Source: Streptomyces sp. CBMA29
GTDB taxonomy: Bacteria > Actinomycetota > Actinomycetes > Streptomycetales > Streptomycetaceae
NCBI RefSeq assembly: GCF_014596445.1
Contig: NZ_MECL01000034.1
Span: forward strand, 50,012-114,011
Direction: 5' to 3'
Length of the DNA: 64,000 bases
In this document: one piece after another, positions 28,872 to 37,898 of the stretch
Numbering within the stretch: position 1 is the stretch's first letter
Layout: each line of letters starts with the position of its first letter
The notes under the pieces: generated by a model
Database searches by the model: none
The model's input: the letters and a program-made list of their open reading frames with translations, nothing else
What the model was told of the DNA's origin: nothing
Program-made: the position numbers and the translations under genes

Positions 28872-28910
28872 CGGACGGACCGGGAGGCGGGGCGTCTGCC
28901 GGTCCGTCCG
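28872..28910. terminator. Hairpin terminator between convergent genes
   Basis: 12-bp perfect arms CGGACGGACCGG (28872-28883) and CCGGTCCGTCCG (28899-28910) around a 15-base loop, between the alpha-xylosidase and the convergent HAD gene. Confidence 0.75.
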
Positions 28911-28953
28911 GAGGACACGAGACGGGCGACCCGCCCGGTCCGCGGCGGTCGGC

Positions 28954-29646
28954 TCAGACCGGCAGCCGCTGGGCGACCCGGCGCGTCGCCCACTCGAAGA
29001 TGCCCGGCTCGTCGAGCGTGGCGACCCACAGGTCGACCCGCGCCGCGACGTCTTCGCCCGGCCAGGGGCCGACGCCGACGACGCGCAGGCCGCCCCGTAC
29101 GGCCGCCTCCACCCCGCAGGCGGAGTCCTCGACCGCCAGTGTGTCGCCCGGCGCGGCGCCGCAGAGCCGGGCCGCGGTCAGATAGACGTCCGGGTGCGGC
29201 TTGGGCCGGTTGTCCATGTCGGCGACCACGATGTGGTCGAAGTGGTCCCGAAGCCCCGCATGGCCGAGGCAGGTCTCCACGACGTCCAGGGGGCAGTTGC
29301 TGGCGACGGCGAGCGGGGCGAACTTGGCGGCCGTCTCCACCAACTCCCGTGCGCCGCGCATGGTCTGCGGTTCACGGGCCACGAGCGCGCGGAAGTGGTG
29401 CAGCAGGCGGGCGGTGAGCTGGACGCCCAGCTCGGGACGGCCTGATTCGTCGGCCATGAGCTGGCCGCACTCGGTGAAGTGCAGGCCCTTGGCCCGTTCG
29501 GCGAAGCCCGCGGCGGGGGCGACCCCGAAATCGTCCATGGCCAGTTCACGGGCCTGCTGCCAATGGCGTTCGGTGTCCATGAGCGTGCCGTCGCAGTCGA
29601 AGACGATGGCCGCGGGTGTCCACGAAAGAATGGGGTGAGATTTCAT
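28954..29646 (-). CDS. HAD-family phosphatase, beta-phosphoglucomutase-like
   Basis: This 230-residue HAD subfamily IA hydrolase has motif I 'VFDCDGTLMD', a four-helix cap (about 30-85), motif II 'LAVASNCP', motif III Lys in 'NRPKPHPDVY' and motif IV 'AVEDSACGVEA'. It would dephosphorylate a small sugar or organic phosphate. The start at 29646 is preceded by ACGGAAA; the open frame upstream of it is not convincing. It lies 161 bases downstream of the AfsA-like gene in the same direction. A phosphatase is needed in AfsA-type butyrolactone biosynthesis, so a role there is possible; general sugar-phosphate housekeeping is the alternative. Confidence 0.85.
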   Translation of the reverse strand: MKSHPILSWTPAAIVFDCDGTLMDTERHWQQARELAMDDFGVAPAAGFAERAKGLHFTECGQLMADESGRPELGVQLTARLLHHFRALVAREPQTMRGARELVETAAKFAPLAVASNCPLDVVETCLGHAGLRDHFDHIVVADMDNRPKPHPDVYLTAARLCGAAPGDTLAVEDSACGVEAAVRGGLRVVGVGPWPGEDVAARVDLWVATLDEPGIFEWATRRVAQRLPV

Positions 29647-29807
29647 CGGGGATTTCCGTTTCAGGAATGCCTGAATGTGCCGGCGGTGCGACGTCGCATT
29701 CCTCGCGGCGGGGTCGGCATACCGGTGAAAGCAGACAGGCGTGGGCTCTCGGCGGACGCGGCCCCGTAAAAGGGCCGTCGGGGAGACCGCCAAGAACATA
29801 TCGATCG

Positions 29808-30791
29808 TTACGCTATGGACGTCAACCCAGCGTAGTCAAGCAAGTCCTCTTGGTAATCACCCGAGTCGCCGTATCCGAGTACCCCGAAAGCGGCGCGCTC
29901 GGCGCCGCTGTGGATACGGAAGACGCAGGTCCTGTGGTGCGGGACGCACTCCACGCTGGCCCGCGGCGTGAACTCGGCGAAGCGCGCCGCCACCAGCCGG
30001 CCGCGCGTCGGATGCAGGAGTACGCCGCCGCTGACCTCGGCGGCGGCCTGCCGTGCCGCCTCCAGGAGCACCATGCCGGGGACGTGGTCGGTCGGGTGGT
30101 CGAAGAAGAACGGGTGGCACGGGTCGGCCGGGTCGATCTCGACCGTGCCGGAGCGGTGGGCGATCAGCACATCTCTGGGATGGGCGACGGCCAGCGCGGC
30201 GGGCCCGGGGCGCCCGTCGGCCGTCGGCGGCGGCTGGCGTGCCGTGAGGCGTTCGGCGCGCAGCGCCGCGTATCTGTGAGCGCTCAGGAAACGGACACCC
30301 CCGCCCGCCTGCGCGAACGCCTGGCCGTCGGCGAGGTAGGTGACGTCGAGCCGCAGGCCGGTGGTGACGCCGTCCGCCCCCCGGCGGTGGCCGCTGGCCG
30401 CGATCCGGCACGTCACCTCGGTGCAGCCGTGGCCGGACCGCGGCTCGCGTTCGGGCCGCAGGGTGAAGGACAGGTCGGTGATGAGCAGGTGGCTGGTGGG
30501 CGAGACCCCGTACCAGCGCAGCGGTATGTGGATGCCGAGTTGCCGCAGGGTCTCCACCAGGACCAGCGGGCTGTGCCGGTCGGTCCCGTCGAGGGGGAAG
30601 GTCGTATGCGATCGGGGCCAGGCGGCGGCCGCCTCGAACGCGTCGTCCGCCGTCGGCCGTACGTCGGTCAGGAGAACCTCGGCGACGGACGCGCGGTGCA
30701 CCGTCTCGCGGGGGACCGTCCGGGACCAGTTCAGCGGACGCGAACGACCGCCGACCCCTGTCGGAGAATTCATACCATAAGGAGAACTCAC
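29808..30791 (-). CDS. AfsA/ScbA-family gamma-butyrolactone biosynthesis protein
   Basis: This 327-residue protein has the two hotdog-like repeats of the AfsA family. The first is 'VHRASVAEVLLTDVRPTADD' onward; the second holds 'HPFFFDHPTDHVPGMVLLEA', the conserved family signature. AfsA enzymes condense a beta-ketoacyl chain with dihydroxyacetone phosphate, the key step to A-factor-type signals. GTG 30791 is used as start; ATG 30773 is an alternative. It is divergent from a TetR receptor-type gene 93 bases away, the classical layout of a butyrolactone switch. Confidence 0.92.
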   Translation of the reverse strand: MSSPYGMNSPTGVGGRSRPLNWSRTVPRETVHRASVAEVLLTDVRPTADDAFEAAAAWPRSHTTFPLDGTDRHSPLVLVETLRQLGIHIPLRWYGVSPTSHLLITDLSFTLRPEREPRSGHGCTEVTCRIAASGHRRGADGVTTGLRLDVTYLADGQAFAQAGGGVRFLSAHRYAALRAERLTARQPPPTADGRPGPAALAVAHPRDVLIAHRSGTVEIDPADPCHPFFFDHPTDHVPGMVLLEAARQAAAEVSGGVLLHPTRGRLVAARFAEFTPRASVECVPHHRTCVFRIHSGAERAAFGVLGYGDSGDYQEDLLDYAGLTSIA

Positions 30792-30884
30792 GCTCTGGGG
30801 ATTTGCACGCGCATTGCTTCGTGGATGTTACGCCGAGGTAGTAGATTGCCCGCTGTTGGTGACGGCGCGGCATCCGGAGTGAAC

Positions 30885-31571
30885 GTGCAGGAGCGGGCGG
30901 AGACGACACGGCGGTTTCTGCTGGAGGCAGCGGCGCGGCTGTTCGACGAACGCGGTTATGCGGGGACGAGTATCAGCGACATCAGCGCGCTGTCCGGCCG
31001 CACCAGCGGAGCGATCTACTTTCATTTCGCCAACAAGGAGAAACTCGCGCTGGCCGTCGTCGAGGCGCACTTCGCGACCTGGCCGGAACTGGTCGACCAC
31101 GCCCGGACGGCCGACGCGCCCGCGCTGGAGAAGCTCGTCGCGCTCAGCTTCACCGTGGCGCGCGCCTTCCGTGACGATGTCGTCGTACGCGCCGGGTCCC
31201 GGCTGTGGATGGAGCGCAAGGCGATCGACGCGCGGCTGCCGACCCCGTTCAGTCCCTGGATCGAGACGGTGACCGCGTTGCTGGAGGAGGCCGGCCGCCG
31301 CGGGGAACTGGCCGACGGCGTCGCCCCGGCGGTCGCGGCCCCCGGCGTCGTCTACGCCTTCTTCGGCCTCCACACCGTCTCCGACGCGCTGGACGGCCGC
31401 GACCAGATCGAGGAGCGGCTGCACGATCTGTGGGTGCTGCTGCTGGGAGCGCTCCAGCGGGTGCCGGAGGCGGCGGGGCTGCTCGGGCGAGTGAGGGAGG
31501 GGCAGCCGGAGCCGGCGGGGACGTACGGTGACCACGGGTCGCCGCGCGGCGGCGTCCCTACCGTGATCTGA
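30885..31571 (+). CDS. TetR-family butyrolactone receptor (ArpA/ScbR-like)
   Basis: This 228-residue regulator has the N-terminal TetR HTH 'TSISDISALSGRTSGAIYFH' followed by 'FANKEKLALAVVEAH', the hallmark of the ArpA/ScbR branch. The C-terminal ligand domain has 'RAGSRLWMERKAIDARLPTP'. GTG 30885 is preceded by GGAG; GTG 30879 is also possible. Placed divergently beside the AfsA homologue, it should repress that gene and further targets until a butyrolactone releases it. I could not identify a convincing ARE operator in the 93-base gap. Confidence 0.88.
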   Translation: MQERAETTRRFLLEAAARLFDERGYAGTSISDISALSGRTSGAIYFHFANKEKLALAVVEAHFATWPELVDHARTADAPALEKLVALSFTVARAFRDDVVVRAGSRLWMERKAIDARLPTPFSPWIETVTALLEEAGRRGELADGVAPAVAAPGVVYAFFGLHTVSDALDGRDQIEERLHDLWVLLLGALQRVPEAAGLLGRVREGQPEPAGTYGDHGSPRGGVPTVI

Positions 31572-31677
31572 TGGAGAGGCGCTCTCGCCGCCGAGTGCGG
31601 CCCGCGGGCGAAGAGGCCCGCCGACGGACCGGGCAGCTCGCCCCCCGATCACTTTCCAGCGCCTGAACGAGGCCGCT

Positions 31678-32028
31678 ATGAACCAGCTCCATCACTTCCA
31701 CATCGAACACGCCGGACACTCGATCAGCGTGGACGTCAGCGGCGGGCACCACCGCGAGGTCGAGCTCCTCGTCGACGGGCGGGAGGTGGGCCACCGGGAG
31801 GACAGGAACGCCGACCGGCTGACGCTCTCCGGGGAGCTGCCGGAGGACCCGCCCCGGCCCTTCGCTGTCCGCGTGGCGGGGCGCGTGGCGGGGCGCGAGG
31901 AAGGGCGCGAGGAAGGGTGGCCGCATCACCGATCCCAGCCTCCGACCTGCACACTCGTGCTGGCCGGGGAGGAATTCTCCGTCCCCGACCGGACCCCTGT
32001 GCGGCGTCCTGACCACCGCGTCCGCTGA
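31678..32028 (+). CDS. Hypothetical 116-residue protein with internal tandem repeat
   Basis: A small soluble protein opening 'MNQLHHFHIEHAGHSISVDV', His-rich at the N-terminus and with beta-strand-like 'EVELLVDGREVG'. I do not recognise a family. In the middle it has RVAG-RVAG-REEG-REEG encoded by four 12-bp tandem units. It lies between the TetR gene and a convergent ClC channel gene. The C-terminus 'CTLVLAGEEFSVPDRTPV' looks folded, so the gene is probably genuine. Confidence 0.6.
   Translation: MNQLHHFHIEHAGHSISVDVSGGHHREVELLVDGREVGHREDRNADRLTLSGELPEDPPRPFAVRVAGRVAGREEGREEGWPHHRSQPPTCTLVLAGEEFSVPDRTPVRRPDHRVR
31871..31918 (+). repeat. Four 12-bp tandem units inside the hypothetical gene
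   Basis: Units at 31871-31882 and 31883-31894 are identical (GCGTGGCGGGGC). Units at 31895-31906 and 31907-31918 are GCGAGGAAGGGC and GCGAGGAAGGGT. Unit length keeps the reading frame, so copy number could vary without breaking the protein. Confidence 0.9.
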
Positions 32029-32075
32029 GCAGGAGCCCGGCCGGGGCCGCTCCGGTAGCCGCTCCTGTCGAGGGT

Positions 32076-33350
32076 TCACGCGGATGGTTCAGGAAGAACG
32101 GGACCCTGCGGCAACAGTTCGGCGGCCATGAAGGAGACCACGGAGGCGAGGACGATGACCGGCGCGGAGCCGGAGTGGCCGAGCATGATCGCGACCAGCA
32201 CGACGCTGCTGACCGGCAGCCGCAGCGCTGACGTGGCCGCCGCCGCCATCCCGGCCGCCATCGCGGGCACCAGGCCAAGACCCGGCAGCGGGGCGAGCAG
32301 CGCGCCCGCGGCTCCGCCCAGGAAGAGAGCGGGGAAGACCGGGCCGCCGCGCAGGCTGCCCAGGCACAGGAGGTAGGCGGCCCCCTTGAACGCGAGCACC
32401 GCCACCAGCGCCCCCACCGACCAGGCATGCGGGTCCTTGGCCAACTGCGACAACGTCGCCTGGCCCGACAGCGCCGCCTCGGACGGCGAGCGGCCGGTGC
32501 TGACCGCGAAGAGCGCGACGCACCCGCCGGCCGCCAGCGCGCAGAGCGTCGTGTGCGGCAGCAGCCGGCCGGACACGAAGACCGCCACGTACCGTCCGCC
32601 CACCACGAGCGCGTGGACGGCCGCTCCGATGACCAGCCCCATCAGCAGCGACCAGACGACGTCACCGGTGTCCAGCGGGGGAGGGGCGGGCAGGCCGACG
32701 GCCAGGCTCCCGGTCGCGAAACCGGTCCACTGGCCGAACCCGCTGAAGATCACCGATCCGATGCCGCTGGCCAGCAGGGCCGGCAGCATCACGGCGAAGA
32801 GCCGCGGCCCGCCCACGCCCGCCACTTCCATCAGCAGGACGCCCGCCACCAGGGGGTTGCCGAAGATCGCGGAGATCGCCGCCGCGGAACCCGCGGCACC
32901 GAGCAAGGCGGTGCTCTGCGGTGAGGCAGGCGCGCGCGCCAGGTCCCGGAAGACCAGGGCCAGCCCGCCGCCGAGCGCGATCAGCGGGGCCTCGGGTCCC
33001 AGGACCGCGCCCAGCGGCAGGCTGAACAGCGCCGCGATGATCACACCGGGAAGCGCTGCCGTCGTTGTCCCGCCCGCGTGCAACCCGACCGCCGGTACGT
33101 GCCCGCCGCGGCCGGGCAACCGGCCCGCCACCAGCGGGACGACCAGTCCCGCCAGCGCGAACGCCGGAAAGGGCCACCACCAGGGTGCGTGCGGCCACCC
33201 CAGGTCCTTGGGCCAGTCCGTCCAGACCAACTGCTCCAACTCGTGCAGCGCCGCGAGAAACCAGAAGGCCAGCGCGGACACCGGAATGCCGATCAGGGCG
33301 CAGAAGAGCAGCGCTCGTCGGTAGGCGGGGTCGCGCAGCATCGTCCGCAA
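32076..33350 (-). CDS. ClC-family chloride channel/transporter
   Basis: This 424-residue polytopic membrane protein is of the ClC superfamily. The selectivity motifs are present: 'LGAVLGPEAPLIALGGG' corresponds to GREGP, with Glu at the gating position, and 'SLRGGPVFPALFLGGAAGAL' to GGxFxP. A TTG is taken as start at 33350, with GAGG upstream; the ATG at 33341 is an alternative. No cytoplasmic CBS domains follow. It is convergent with the small hypothetical gene, and it is a stand-alone unit. Confidence 0.88.
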   Translation of the reverse strand: MRTMLRDPAYRRALLFCALIGIPVSALAFWFLAALHELEQLVWTDWPKDLGWPHAPWWWPFPAFALAGLVVPLVAGRLPGRGGHVPAVGLHAGGTTTAALPGVIIAALFSLPLGAVLGPEAPLIALGGGLALVFRDLARAPASPQSTALLGAAGSAAAISAIFGNPLVAGVLLMEVAGVGGPRLFAVMLPALLASGIGSVIFSGFGQWTGFATGSLAVGLPAPPPLDTGDVVWSLLMGLVIGAAVHALVVGGRYVAVFVSGRLLPHTTLCALAAGGCVALFAVSTGRSPSEAALSGQATLSQLAKDPHAWSVGALVAVLAFKGAAYLLCLGSLRGGPVFPALFLGGAAGALLAPLPGLGLVPAMAAGMAAAATSALRLPVSSVVLVAIMLGHSGSAPVIVLASVVSFMAAELLPQGPVLPEPSA

Positions 33351-33563
33351 CCGCTCGGCCTCGGGCGGCTGGGTTCCGGGGGAGGCCCCTGCGGCGGCGG
33401 CCTTCGACTCGGCGATAGGTCATCTCCATCGGTCGGCGCGCAGGCAGAACCGCACCCGGGCCAGCGCGAGACTACCCACCCCGGCCCCGCCGGCCCCGTC
33501 GGCCACGCCCCGTGACCTGGAATTCCCCCTGAGCGGCCGTATGGACGGACCGCGGAGGCGGGG

Positions 33564-36521
33564 TCACGGTGACGACGGGGGCGCCGGGGCCTTCGTCTGG
33601 TGCGTGTCACCGATGGTCTGCCACAGCCGCAGTGCGCGCTCGTGGTGTCGGCGGGCCAGATCGTGGGCCCCGGCGGTGGCGTCGAGGTCGCCGAGCAGGT
33701 GCCAGCACGCGGCTTCGTCGTGGCGGTCGCCGTGTCGTTGGAAGATGCGGGCCGCGCGTTCCAGCGCCGGGCGGGCCCGGTCCCGGTCCTGCTGGCCGGC
33801 GTGCACGCGGCCGACTTCCAGCAGCGTGTACGCGGCGCACCGCTCGTCGGCCAGTTCCTCGAAGGCGGCCAGCGCCTGCCCCAGGCAGCGCAGCGCCTCG
33901 TCCGGATCGCCGCGCCGGTCGTGCAGCCGGCTGAACCGCCGCAGCACGACCGCCACCCGGTGCCCGTCGTCGAGCGCCCTGGCCTGGCGCAGTGCCTCGC
34001 CGAACCAGGATTCCGCCTCGTCGAGTGCGTCCTGCATGAGCCGCATCACGCCCATCGAACAGCACAGTTGCGCTTCGAGGTGCCGGTCGCCCGCACCGAC
34101 CGCGATGGCCAGCGCCCGCTCGATACGGGCGGCGGCTTCGTCGTAACGGCCCCGCACCCGGCTGACCGTGCTGAGCATGGCCACCGCCAACGCCTCGCCG
34201 CGCTTGTCCTCGCCGTTCCGGCACAGGGCGGCGGAGGACTCCAGGGCGCGGGTCGCCCCGTCGAACTCGTCCCGGTAGATGTCGAGTTGGCCGAGGCCGC
34301 GCAGCAGCACCGACGCACCGCGCGTATTGCCCGCGGCCTCGGCCGTCTCCAACGCGAGCCGGTGCCCGTGCTCCCAGTCCTGGTACAGGCACCGGTGGTC
34401 GTAGTAGGTCGCGGGGCCGGCCGCCAACTCCCAGGCCAATTCGTCCAGTCCCCAGTCCGCGGCCAGCCGCACCGCGCCGAGCAGGGTGTCGCGTTCCGCG
34501 TCGAACCAGGCGACCGGGTCGGCCAACAGCCGGTCCACGACCGCGTCGGGAAGCGAACGGCGCGACGCGGAACCGGGCTCGGCGACCAGCAGTCCGGCGG
34601 GCAGCCGATCGGTGCCGCGCCCGGCCAGGTCGAGCCAGGTGGACAGCACGCGGACCATCGCGTCCCGTTGGTCCGCCGCCGGCAACTGTGCGGCGATCTC
34701 CACGGCACAGGTCCTGATCAGGTCGTGCAGCCGGTAGCGCGGCTGGCCGATGGCGTCGGTGGTGGTGAGACGGACCAGGCTGGCGTCGACGAGGGTGTCC
34801 AGCACTTCGTCGGCGTCGAAGCGGTCCAGCAGCGGGCCGACCACCCAGCCGGGCAGGGTGGACGCGCCGAGCAGCCCCAGCAGGCTCAGCGCGCGTACCG
34901 CGTCGGCCGGCAGCAGCCGCACGCTCAGTTGGACATTGGCTCGCACACTGACGTCCCCGATCCTCAGCTCGGCCAGCCGACGGGACTCGTCCTCGATCCG
35001 TTCCCGCAGCACCCGCAGCGACCAGGCCGGGCGGCCGGTGAGCTTGGCACCGGCGATCCGGATCGCCAGGGGCAGATTGTCGCAGCAGGCGAGGATCGCG
35101 TCGGCCTCCGCCGGTTCCCGCTCGACCCGCCGCCGCCCGACGATGCCGGTGAACAACTCCCGCGCCTCCACCAGGCTCAGCACGTCCACGTCGATGTGCC
35201 GGGCGCCGGGAAGCTGCGTCAGCAGCATGCGACTGGTGATCAACACCGCACAGCCGTCGGCGCCCGGCAGCAAGGGCAGCACCTGACTGGCGGGACCGGC
35301 GTCGTCCAGTACCACCAGCATCCGGCGGTCCGCCAGTAACGACCGGTAGAGCGCGGCCCGTTCGGGCAGGCCGTTCGGGATCGCGCTGCCGCCCACCCCG
35401 AACGCACGCAGCGCCTCGGCCAGCATTAGCGCCGGGTCCCGCGGCGCGTCCGACGTTCCGGCCAGATCGAGGTAGAGCTGGCCGTCGGGGAAGGAGGCGC
35501 TGGCCAGCCGCGCGGCGTGCGTCACCAGACAGGACTTGCCGACACCGGGACCGCCCACGACGACGGCTACCGGGGCCCGGCCGGGCGCCGACACGTCCAA
35601 CTGCCGTGCGACCTCCGCCAGCGCGTCGGCTCGGCCCACGAAGTCGGGTACGCCGAGCGGCAGTTGGCGCACCGGCAGCGCCATGACCGGTTCGGCGGCA
35701 GGGGCGCCGGACCCGCCCGGTCCGGTGTCCGCGGGACCGCTCGCCGGACCGTTCGCCAGACCGCTCGCCGGGGCGGGGGCCGCCAGAGACGGATCGGCGG
35801 CCAGAATGCGCCGGTGCAGCGCCTGGAGCGGCGGAGTGGGATCGACGCCGAGTTCGTCCGCGAGCGTCCGGCGCAGCCGCTCGTACACCTGTAACGCCTC
35901 GCCCTGCCGCTGGCACCGGTACAGGGCGACCATCACGTGTTCGGCGACCTGCTCGTCATAGGGGAACTCGCGCAGCAGGGCGGTCAGTTCCTCGACGGCC
36001 TCACGATGGCGCCCCAGATCGACCTCGATACTCAGACACAGCTTGTGCGTGGCCGCGCGCTTCTCGTTCAGCCGTGCCGCGTCCAGCTCCAGGACCCGGC
36101 TCGCCAGGCCGACCAGGGCGTCTCCGCGCCAGCAGGCCAGCGCGCGCCGCAGCGCGACGGCGGTCTCCACGGGTGAGGTGTGCCGCTCGGCGAGCCGCCG
36201 CTGGTGGTCGAACTCCAGCAGGTCCAACTGCTCCCGTTCCAGGTCGATCTGGTAGCCGCCGCGCCGCGTGCTGATCAGGGAACGCGGCGCCCCGCTCGCG
36301 GCGAGGTTGCGGCGCAGCCCGGACACGGCGTCCTGGATCTGGCGGACCGCGGTGGCGGGGACCTTCCTGTCCCACATCACGGCAACGAGCTGTTCCACGG
36401 CGACGAGGTTGTTCGCGTCGACCAGAAGCGCGGCAAGCATCTTCGCCTGCCGCGCTCCGTCGAGTCGGACTTCGCACCCCGCGACGTGGGCGCGTAACGG
36501 CCCCAGCACGCCGAATCTCAT
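33564..36521 (-). CDS. SARP/AfsR-family regulator with NB-ARC ATPase and TPR domains
   Basis: This 985-residue large SARP has a winged-helix OmpR-type DNA-binding domain (about 1-95), a bacterial transcriptional activation domain (about 96-243) and a low-complexity Ala/Pro/Gly linker (245-280). An NB-ARC ATPase with P-loop 'GGPGVGKS' at 323-330 and Walker B 'RRMLVVLDDAG' near 400 follows, then tetratricopeptide repeats to the end. This build is that of AfsR-type activators of secondary metabolism and morphological genes. It lies about 2 kb from the butyrolactone receptor gene and could be one of its targets, which is inference only. Confidence 0.93.
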   Translation of the reverse strand: MRFGVLGPLRAHVAGCEVRLDGARQAKMLAALLVDANNLVAVEQLVAVMWDRKVPATAVRQIQDAVSGLRRNLAASGAPRSLISTRRGGYQIDLEREQLDLLEFDHQRRLAERHTSPVETAVALRRALACWRGDALVGLASRVLELDAARLNEKRAATHKLCLSIEVDLGRHREAVEELTALLREFPYDEQVAEHVMVALYRCQRQGEALQVYERLRRTLADELGVDPTPPLQALHRRILAADPSLAAPAPASGLANGPASGPADTGPGGSGAPAAEPVMALPVRQLPLGVPDFVGRADALAEVARQLDVSAPGRAPVAVVVGGPGVGKSCLVTHAARLASASFPDGQLYLDLAGTSDAPRDPALMLAEALRAFGVGGSAIPNGLPERAALYRSLLADRRMLVVLDDAGPASQVLPLLPGADGCAVLITSRMLLTQLPGARHIDVDVLSLVEARELFTGIVGRRRVEREPAEADAILACCDNLPLAIRIAGAKLTGRPAWSLRVLRERIEDESRRLAELRIGDVSVRANVQLSVRLLPADAVRALSLLGLLGASTLPGWVVGPLLDRFDADEVLDTLVDASLVRLTTTDAIGQPRYRLHDLIRTCAVEIAAQLPAADQRDAMVRVLSTWLDLAGRGTDRLPAGLLVAEPGSASRRSLPDAVVDRLLADPVAWFDAERDTLLGAVRLAADWGLDELAWELAAGPATYYDHRCLYQDWEHGHRLALETAEAAGNTRGASVLLRGLGQLDIYRDEFDGATRALESSAALCRNGEDKRGEALAVAMLSTVSRVRGRYDEAAARIERALAIAVGAGDRHLEAQLCCSMGVMRLMQDALDEAESWFGEALRQARALDDGHRVAVVLRRFSRLHDRRGDPDEALRCLGQALAAFEELADERCAAYTLLEVGRVHAGQQDRDRARPALERAARIFQRHGDRHDEAACWHLLGDLDATAGAHDLARRHHERALRLWQTIGDTHQTKAPAPPSSP

Positions 36522-36614
36522 GCCCCCGGCACTCCACGATCAGTGCCGGACCCCCGTCTGACCCGGCATCAGGACCGATCCTAGCGCCGCCCCGTGGCCC
36601 GCGGAGGTGCGGGT

Positions 36615-36977
36615 TCAGCCATACGCCGCGAGGAAGCACGCGGACGTCAGAACGTCATAGTTCATTTCTTCGGTGTTCTTCACCGTGGCGGCCAACGCGG
36701 GCACACAGGCGGCAAAGGCGTTCTCCGCGTTGACGAAGGCGGCGACAGCGGTCGCGTTGCAGATGAGGATCCGCGCGGTGGTGGCCGCGTAACCCCACTG
36801 CGTGAGGGTGCTCATGCAGGAGGTCGGGTTGGCGTCGGGCTTCACCTGCGCCGCGGGTGCGCCGGCCGGGGCCGGAGCGGCGGAGGCGCCGGGCGCCATC
36901 GCCATACCACCGCCCGCGAGAGCGACCACGCAAAGCGCGGCGGCGCCGAGTCGGCGGCCGGAGAGCGTTTTTCTCAT
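36615..36977 (-). CDS. Small secreted four-cysteine protein
   Basis: This 120-residue protein has a signal peptide (basic 'MRKTLSGRR', hydrophobic core, ending near 'APGASA'). The mature part of about 85 residues has four Cys (in 'TSCMST', 'ILICNAT', 'FAACVPA' and 'SACFLAAYG'), spaced for two disulphides, in an otherwise Ala-rich helical context. I recognise no family. The next gene upstream also encodes a secreted Cys-rich protein with a very similar start 'MRK..L', and the two are only 120 bases apart in the same direction. Confidence 0.7.
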   Translation of the reverse strand: MRKTLSGRRLGAAALCVVALAGGGMAMAPGASAAPAPAGAPAAQVKPDANPTSCMSTLTQWGYAATTARILICNATAVAAFVNAENAFAACVPALAATVKNTEEMNYDVLTSACFLAAYG

Positions 36978-37028
36978 CTGTTACCCCGTTTCGTTGGGAA
37001 AGGTGCTGATGGCGCGGACGGTGTCCGT

Positions 37029-37064
37029 CAACGGGCGGACGACGTCCAACCGGCGGACGACGTC
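37029..37064. repeat. 18-bp tandem repeat between two secreted-protein genes
   Basis: Two adjacent 18-base units (37029-37046 and 37047-37064) differing at one base, rich in GGACGACGTC. They lie in the 120-base gap upstream of the four-cysteine protein and downstream of the lectin-like gene. Confidence 0.8.
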
Positions 37065-37097
37065 CTTGGACAGACGGCTTCCTTCGACAGGCCGGAC

Positions 37098-37676
37098 TCA
37101 GGTGGCCACGTCGAAGACGAGCCACGCCTGGTACCCCGAGTCCTGGGACGTTCCGTTGCACGGGTAGCCGCGCAGGCCGTACTGGAGGGAGAGATCGGCG
37201 CACATGTTGGCGTGGTCTTCCTGGTACCGCCCGTTCTGGAGCACGACCTGGGTGATGCCGTGAGCCTGGCGGGTGACGAGCCGCCACTCCTGCCACCCCC
37301 CGGTGTAACTGGTGTCGTAGCAGGGGAAACCGCGCAATCCGTACTCCTGGGAGTAGTCGAGGCAGTTGCTGCTGGCCACGTTCTCGAGGTTCGCCCAGCC
37401 GTTGGCGTTGATGACGACCTGCCACCGGTACGACGTGTCGTAGAGATCGCACGGAACGTTGCGGACCCAGTCGACCGGATGCCCGTTGTAGGTGGTCGAC
37501 TCGCGAGTGTCCTGCATGCAGGTGTTGCCCGCGTCCGGCGACAACGACTCGAGCCGGTAGATGTGGCCGGTCTGCCACGACCAGGCGGGCGCGGCGTCGG
37601 CGGATCCCGTGTTGGCCAGGATCAGTCCCGCGGCCATCGCCACCGCCGCGGCGATACGCGGCAGGGGCTTTCTCAT
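37098..37676 (-). CDS. Secreted beta-trefoil (ricin-like) protein
   Basis: This 192-residue secreted protein has signal peptide 'MRKPLPRIAAAVAMAAGLIL'. The mature part carries three homologous units, each with Cys-x-Asp, a Gly-rich turn, a second Cys and a Trp. Clear examples are 'NCLDYSQEYGLRGFPCYDTS' and 'MCADLSLQYGLRGYPCNGTS'. This is the pattern of a ricin-type trefoil with one disulphide per lobe. There is no catalytic domain, so a stand-alone sugar-binding or structural role outside the cell is likely. AGGAG precedes ATG 37676. Confidence 0.75.
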   Translation of the reverse strand: MRKPLPRIAAAVAMAAGLILANTGSADAAPAWSWQTGHIYRLESLSPDAGNTCMQDTRESTTYNGHPVDWVRNVPCDLYDTSYRWQVVINANGWANLENVASSNCLDYSQEYGLRGFPCYDTSYTGGWQEWRLVTRQAHGITQVVLQNGRYQEDHANMCADLSLQYGLRGYPCNGTSQDSGYQAWLVFDVAT

Positions 37677-37871
37677 GTGGGCTCCTATCAGTTGGGTGAC
37701 GGGATTCCCCGCCCGCCGGTGCGGCGGGCTCACAAGCTACGCAAACGGGTCTTTCGGATGTCCTAGATTCGTCCTAGCGCGAGGTGGCAGGGGCCATCGC
37801 CAAGCGCCGCTGACCTCTCACCGTGCGCCGAGCCGCACCGTGCCCCTGCCCGTGCCCCTGCGCCGGCCCCG

Positions 37872-37898
37872 GGGCTCAGGGCTCAGGGCTCAGGGCTC
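37872..37898. repeat. GGGCTCA heptanucleotide repeat at the response-regulator stop codon
   Basis: Almost four copies of the 7-base unit GGGCTCA (37872-37892 perfect, then a partial copy). The stop codon of the regulator gene lies inside the array, so slippage would alter its last residues. Confidence 0.85.

Noticed and set aside
30792..30884. Butyrolactone-receptor ARE operator between the AfsA and TetR genes
   Set aside because: No convincing 22-base ARE palindrome could be identified by eye; only weak partial matches were seen, so no site is listed.
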